16,839 nucleotides of DNA from WHTB01 sp050699035 (GTDB lineage: Bacteria > Actinomycetota > Actinomycetes > Propionibacteriales > Nocardioidaceae). Location of the stretch: contig JBOHDE010000073.1 in assembly GCA_050699035.1 (NCBI GenBank), positions 1-16,839 of the forward strand, written 5' to 3'. Every line of letters starts with the position of its first letter. The first letter of the stretch is position 1. The position numbers and the translations under genes are program-made. The notes below the pieces were generated by a model. That model searched no databases and was not told where the DNA came from. It saw only the letters and a program-made list of their open reading frames with translations. Shown here one piece after another: positions 14,475 to 16,839 of the stretch.

Positions 14475-14903
14475 ATGGCGTCGATCAAGCAGTTCCAAGT
14501 CACCTTCGACTGCGCAGAACCTGAGCGCGTCGCTCGATTCTGGTGCGAGGTGTTGGGGTACGTCGTACCGCCGCCACCGGAGGGGTTTGCTACTTGGGAC
14601 GATTTCCACCGCGCGCGGCCTGGGCATCAGGTTTCAGCGTTCGCATCCGATCCCTCAGGTGTGGGCCCGCGACTGTTCTTCCAGCGCGTTCCCGAAGGCA
14701 AGGTCGTCAAGAATCGGGTGCATCTTGACGTGCGGGTCGGCACCGGGCTCGTGGGTGAGGAGCGCCTGGCCGTACTCGAGGCTGAATGCGCACGACTGGT
14801 CGCGCTTGGCGCGGTTCGCGAGCGACTGCTGACGGCCGATGACGACAACGAGTCCTGCATCGTGATGCAGGACATCGAGGGCAATGAGTTCTGCCTCGAC
14901 TGA
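14475..14903 (+). CDS. VOC-family (glyoxalase-like) protein
   Basis: 142-residue vicinal-oxygen-chelate-fold protein of the Glyoxalase_6-like group. The first beta-alpha-beta-beta-beta unit opens with KQFQVTFDCAEPERVARFW (5-23). The central signature FFQRVPEGKVVKNRVHLDV (68-86) contains the metal-ligand-type histidine His83, and the C-terminus ends MQDIEGNEFCLD with the ligand-type Glu138. This group is very common in actinobacteria and mostly unassigned; some members are linked to dioxygenase, lyase or antibiotic-binding functions. It is monocistronic by appearance, and the long hairpin lies just upstream. Length and ends agree with the family, so the gene looks intact. Confidence 0.87.
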   Translation: MASIKQFQVTFDCAEPERVARFWCEVLGYVVPPPPEGFATWDDFHRARPGHQVSAFASDPSGVGPRLFFQRVPEGKVVKNRVHLDVRVGTGLVGEERLAVLEAECARLVALGAVRERLLTADDDNESCIVMQDIEGNEFCLD

Positions 14904-15289
14904 ATGGCCGCGAACGTGTCCTCGTCGCCTGCTAGCCGGGCCGAGTGGGACCCCGTCGTCGGTAGGTGGATCTGAGCTGTGCGGCCCTCCCGTGCCATCG
15001 ACGTTGTCCAAGCTCTACTACCCGGCCCGGAAGGCCGCCGGCCGCGACGCCGGGCTAGGACGATCCGACCGGCCCGAGTTCTGAGGGCCACCGAGTCTCC
15101 GCTCCAGTCTCCCGGCCCATTAGCCGATCCTCCTGCGGGACGGAACTGCGGGCGAACGACGAGCGGAGCAAAACGTCCCGGTGCAGGTGTGTAAGACGCA
15201 GCAGGGACGCGGCCGTATCGACCTCGTCCCTCTGCGGTTCGTTTCCTCGTCGTACCGGTTGTCGACGACGGTGACGACTGCCGGCGCGC
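14904..15289. other. Gene-free stretch between the VOC and NTF2-like genes
   Basis: About 385 bases with no frame I can support on either strand. It holds one good hairpin (15197-15236) and is otherwise GC-rich filler. A plus-strand frame ending in LYYPARKAAGRDAGL and a short tail (stop near 15084) has G/C-biased third positions but no usable start outside the VOC gene and no clear family. Confidence 0.5.
15197..15236 (-). terminator. Hairpin downstream of the NTF2-like gene
   Basis: CGCAGCAGGGACG (15197-15209) pairs with CGTCCCTCTGCG (15225-15236): 12 bp with one bulged C and a 15-base loop. It begins about 54 bases beyond the stop codon of the minus-strand NTF2-like gene and has no T-run. 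It is the likely transcription end for that gene. Confidence 0.42.
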
Positions 15290-15700
15290 TCAGGTACTAG
15301 GACTCTCGCATGTCCCGGGGTCGAACTTCTCGGCCAGGGCGGCCCGCTCCGGCGAAGCCTCGAACGGCTGCGTGATGTACACGATCTCGCGCGCCACCTT
15401 GTCCCCCCGGAACTCCAGGATGCTGGCCGTCATGTGGGGTTCACCGCCCTCGACCGTCATGAAGTTTTCGGCGACCCAGTGATCGCCGGCGCCGGTGATC
15501 CGCCAGGTCGTGAACTCCAGGCTGGGAGCGTTCTCCCGCATGTTGCGGAACTTGTCCTTGCCGACGAACCGCTCGCCTGATTGCGGCCACTCAAGGACTG
15601 CGTCCTCGTGGTAGATCGCGTGCGCGGTCTCGAAGTCCTCGGCGTTTGCGTGCAACTCCCAGTGCTCGCGCAGGAGCTGAACGACCTCGTCATCCGTCAT
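15290..15700 (-). CDS. NTF2/SnoaL-like domain protein
   Basis: 136-residue protein with the cone-shaped NTF2-like fold pattern: an N-terminal helix VVQLLREHWELHANAEDFE, the typical AIYHEDAVLEWPQSGERFVG segment (28-47), then strands WRITGAGDHWVAENFM and MTASILEFRGDKVAREIVYITQPF. Members include polyketide cyclases, dehydratases and many unassigned stress-associated proteins, so no reaction can be assigned. The start is the ATG at 15700 with GGAG 8 bases upstream. The frame is open about 30 codons further, but that part runs through the upstream palindrome and is Arg-rich and unlike the family. A 19-bp palindrome lies 41 bases upstream of the start, suggesting control by a dimeric repressor. 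No partner gene is adjacent on the strand. Confidence 0.83.
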   Translation of the reverse strand: MTDDEVVQLLREHWELHANAEDFETAHAIYHEDAVLEWPQSGERFVGKDKFRNMRENAPSLEFTTWRITGAGDHWVAENFMTVEGGEPHMTASILEFRGDKVAREIVYITQPFEASPERAALAEKFDPGTCESPST

Positions 15701-15741
15701 GGCGTTCTCCGAATCGCTAGCAGGAACACGTCGCACCGTAA

Positions 15742-15760
15742 TGCGAACCCTGGGTTCGCA
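15742..15760. promoter_or_regulatory. 19-bp perfect palindrome, candidate operator
   Basis: TGCGAACCCTGGGTTCGCA reads as two perfect 9-bp arms around one central base. It ends 41 bases upstream of the NTF2-like ATG, in the region expected for its promoter. Size and symmetry suit a TetR- or MarR-type dimer. No regulator gene is adjacent, so the binding protein would be encoded elsewhere. Confidence 0.5.
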
Positions 15761-15852
15761 GACCCGGCTCGCACGGAAGTCGGCTGACAATTGGTCTCAA
15801 TCTGGGACAAAGCCGATCAACGAAACATGCGCTCAGTGCGTTACATCGGCTC

Positions 15853-15882
15853 GCCTAGACGGTCAATCCATACCGTCTAGGC
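15853..15882 (-). terminator. Hairpin overlapping the stop codon of the exported-protein gene
   Basis: Perfect 11-bp inverted repeat GCCTAGACGGT (15853-15863) and its complement (15872-15882) with an 8-base loop. The TAG stop codon of the minus-strand gene ending at 15877 lies inside the first-transcribed arm. There is no T-run. Confidence 0.5.
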
Positions 15883-16363
15883 CAAGGCCGCACAGAAGGT
15901 TCCACCCAAGAACTGCGGGTGAGGCCCTCGGATGTACTCGACCGACCCGTCCGGGTTGAACAAGACATGTCCGGCGTCACGCAGGACGAGCCCGTGCTGG
16001 CCGCGGACGTGGGTATGCAGTCCGACTTCATGGATGGAGCCATCTGGTGCGATGAACAACTGGTAGCGGTCACGCTCGATCAAGGTACGACCGTTGGCCT
16101 CGATGGTGAACTGGACAGTCCGATGGATGACCAAGCGCGCCTCACTACCGTCGGCGTTGAAGTACGTCGTGTATTGGGCACTTTCCAGTTGAGAGACCTC
16201 GAGCGGAAAAGCGCAATACTCCGAATCCACGAAGCTGTCTGTGAAGGAGTACGAACCATGGACGGGGGAGTTGGCCTCACTCGCTCCGGCCGTCGGCATG
16301 AAGGCAGTGGTAAGCGACACGAGGGCGAGCGACACGAGGGCGAAGTCGCGGAAGAGTTTTCAT
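15877..16363 (-). CDS. Small exported protein of unknown function, apparent frameshift in the signal peptide
   Basis: I do not recognise the family. The mature part, from about ASEANSPVHGSYSF, is some 130 residues, strand-rich, with two cysteines (SEYCAFP and GGTFCAALA) suited to one disulfide, and NADGSE, APDGS and NPDGS turns. The ATG at 16363 has AGGAG 6 bases upstream and an AAA second codon, but its frame leaves the protein at once. The hydrophobic stretch ALVSLALVSLTTAFM and the mature part lie one frame away. Removing one A from the AAAA run (16357-16360) gives a normal signal peptide starting MKLFRDFALVSLALVSL. Without correction the only in-frame start is a GTG at 16335 with no ribosome binding site and no basic n-region. 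Third-position G/C is lower than in neighbouring genes, suggesting acquisition. The stop codon lies in a hairpin. Confidence 0.6.
16313..16342. repeat. 15-bp tandem duplication in the signal-peptide coding region
   Basis: AGCGACACGAGGGCG occurs twice head to tail (16313-16327 and 16328-16342). On the minus strand it encodes the repeated hydrophobic unit ALVSL-ALVSL, so the duplication is in frame and lengthens the signal-peptide core by five residues. Confidence 0.85.
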
Positions 16364-16479
16364 GTTGGCTCCTGACGGCGGTGTCCGGCGGTTGGTCCGC
16401 CAGACGTTCGATGACCTGATCTTTCGCCGACTGGGTTCCCGCGCACAGAGTCGATACTCATGAAAGGCTCCCGGCCGGG

Positions 16480-16498
16480 CGGGACATCGTCCCGATGA
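16480..16498. promoter_or_regulatory. Overlapping small palindromes between the divergent small genes
   Basis: CGGGAC-ATC-GTCCCG (16480-16494) overlaps CATCG-TCC-CGATG (16486-16498). They sit in the 188-bp region between the exported-protein start (16363) and the plus-strand gene start (16552), where a shared operator could act on both. This region contains no convincing gene; a 33-codon minus-strand frame (16360-16461) there has poor codon bias. Confidence 0.3.
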
Positions 16499-16551
16499 TC
16501 GAGAAGGCATCGTTGCGCGACGTGCCAGAGACCCGTCAGGGTTGAGGCATC

Positions 16552-16809
16552 GTGTCGATCACCCTGATGACCAGGCACGCTTGGTCGCCCCGCACACCGG
16601 TACCGGCGGCGAGCGTGCTGCTCGTCGTCGCCGTGGCAGGGCTCGGGTTCACCGTCGCCGCACTCCTGAGGATCAACGAGTCGCGCACAGTTTTCTCAGC
16701 TGATGGGCCGGTGGCCGGCAAGGTCCGGATCCACGCCATCTCGCATGTCACTTACCAGGATCTGAACGGAGACGGAAATTCGGATCCCGGGAGATCAGGT
16801 CAAACGTAG
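16552..16809 (+). CDS. Small single-pass membrane or exported protein, apparent frameshift near the end
   Basis: Family not recognised. The GTG start (GAGG about 5 bases upstream) gives a short basic N-terminus, then a hydrophobic segment VPAASVLLVVAVAGLGFTVA (17-36), then an extracytoplasmic tail of about 50 residues with a calcium-loop-like DLNGDGNSDPG near the end. In the given frame the protein stops at 16809 (85 residues). If one more G is read in the GGG at 16789-16791, the loop becomes the familiar DxNGDGxxDPGE form and the frame runs on through EIRSNVDRFFFTCG to a TAA at 16833-16835. This suggests a one-base deletion or sequencing error. It is divergent from the exported-protein gene, which has a similar apparent frameshift. 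Confidence 0.55.
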   Translation: MSITLMTRHAWSPRTPVPAASVLLVVAVAGLGFTVAALLRINESRTVFSADGPVAGKVRIHAISHVTYQDLNGDGNSDPGRSGQT

Positions 16810-16839
16810 ACCGATTCTTCTTCACCTGCGGCTAACCTG

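Noticed and set aside
14166..14627. N-terminal extension of the GNAT protein, open to 14627
   Set aside because: It runs through the hairpin at 14357-14424 and the VOC start, and shows no domain-like sequence.
14990..15084. Plus-strand segment LYYPARKAAGRDAGL, faintly like a phage DNA methylase motif
   Set aside because: Too short, no start codon of its own, and the resemblance is only to a few residues.
15919..16419. Plus-strand open frame opposite the exported-protein gene (166 codons)
   Set aside because: No ribosome binding site or domain. The minus strand has a signal peptide, paired cysteines and a hairpin at its stop.
16360..16461. 33-codon minus-strand frame with GGGAG upstream, overlapping the exported-protein ATG (ATGA)
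   Set aside because: The arrangement hints at a coupled leader peptide, but third-position G/C is about 50%, unlike coding sequence here.
1..16839. CRISPR arrays, insertion sequences, integrases, toxin-antitoxin or restriction genes
   Set aside because: None found on either strand; there are no regularly spaced repeats and no transposase or nuclease motifs.

Overview
The window is about 70% GC by eye. It has strong G/C third-position bias, many GTG starts, 4-bp ATGA/GTGA gene overlaps and a lipid cluster for phosphatidylinositol mannosides (PIMs). Together these point to an actinobacterium (Actinomycetota); I cannot fix the genus.

Layout. (1) 1-1972, minus strand: pgsA-patA-pimA, a tight PIM biosynthesis operon; pimA runs off the left edge. 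(2) 2072-4222, plus: an EF-G paralogue of the FusA2/EF-G2 type, followed by a long hairpin. (3) 4348-11065: accessory genes, namely a two-domain DUF3558-like lipoprotein, an MFS transporter divergent from a GlxA/AraC-type regulator, a two-gene ABC exporter, a small cupin and a second MFS transporter. (4) 11089-13547, minus: HIT-family Ap4A phosphorylase-like gene and thrS, overlapping by 4 bp. (5) 13662-14903: a GNAT acetyltransferase, a tiny plus-strand ORF, a second long hairpin and a VOC/glyoxalase-like protein. (6) 14904-16839: a gene-poor stretch, an NTF2/SnoaL-like protein with a 19-bp palindrome upstream, and two small divergent exported or membrane proteins of unknown function. Both of these last genes appear to carry a one-base frameshift at a homopolymer.

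How they fit together. In mycobacteria thrS, the HIT gene, pgsA, patA and pimA are consecutive. Here thrS-HIT and pgsA-patA-pimA keep their order and strand but are separated by about 9 kb, so the conserved cluster has been split or never closed up. PgsA makes the phosphatidylinositol phosphate precursor, PimA adds the first mannose and PatA acylates it. The GlxA-type regulator probably controls the divergent MFS gene. Four accessory genes have a TANNNT box 6-7 bases before the start codon, suggesting leaderless transcripts.

I found no CRISPR array, tRNA, rRNA, insertion sequence or recognisable defence system. The most unusual items are the split cluster, the altered GTPase core of the EF-G paralogue, the two long hairpins placed just after plus-strand stop codons, and the frameshifted divergent pair at the right end.
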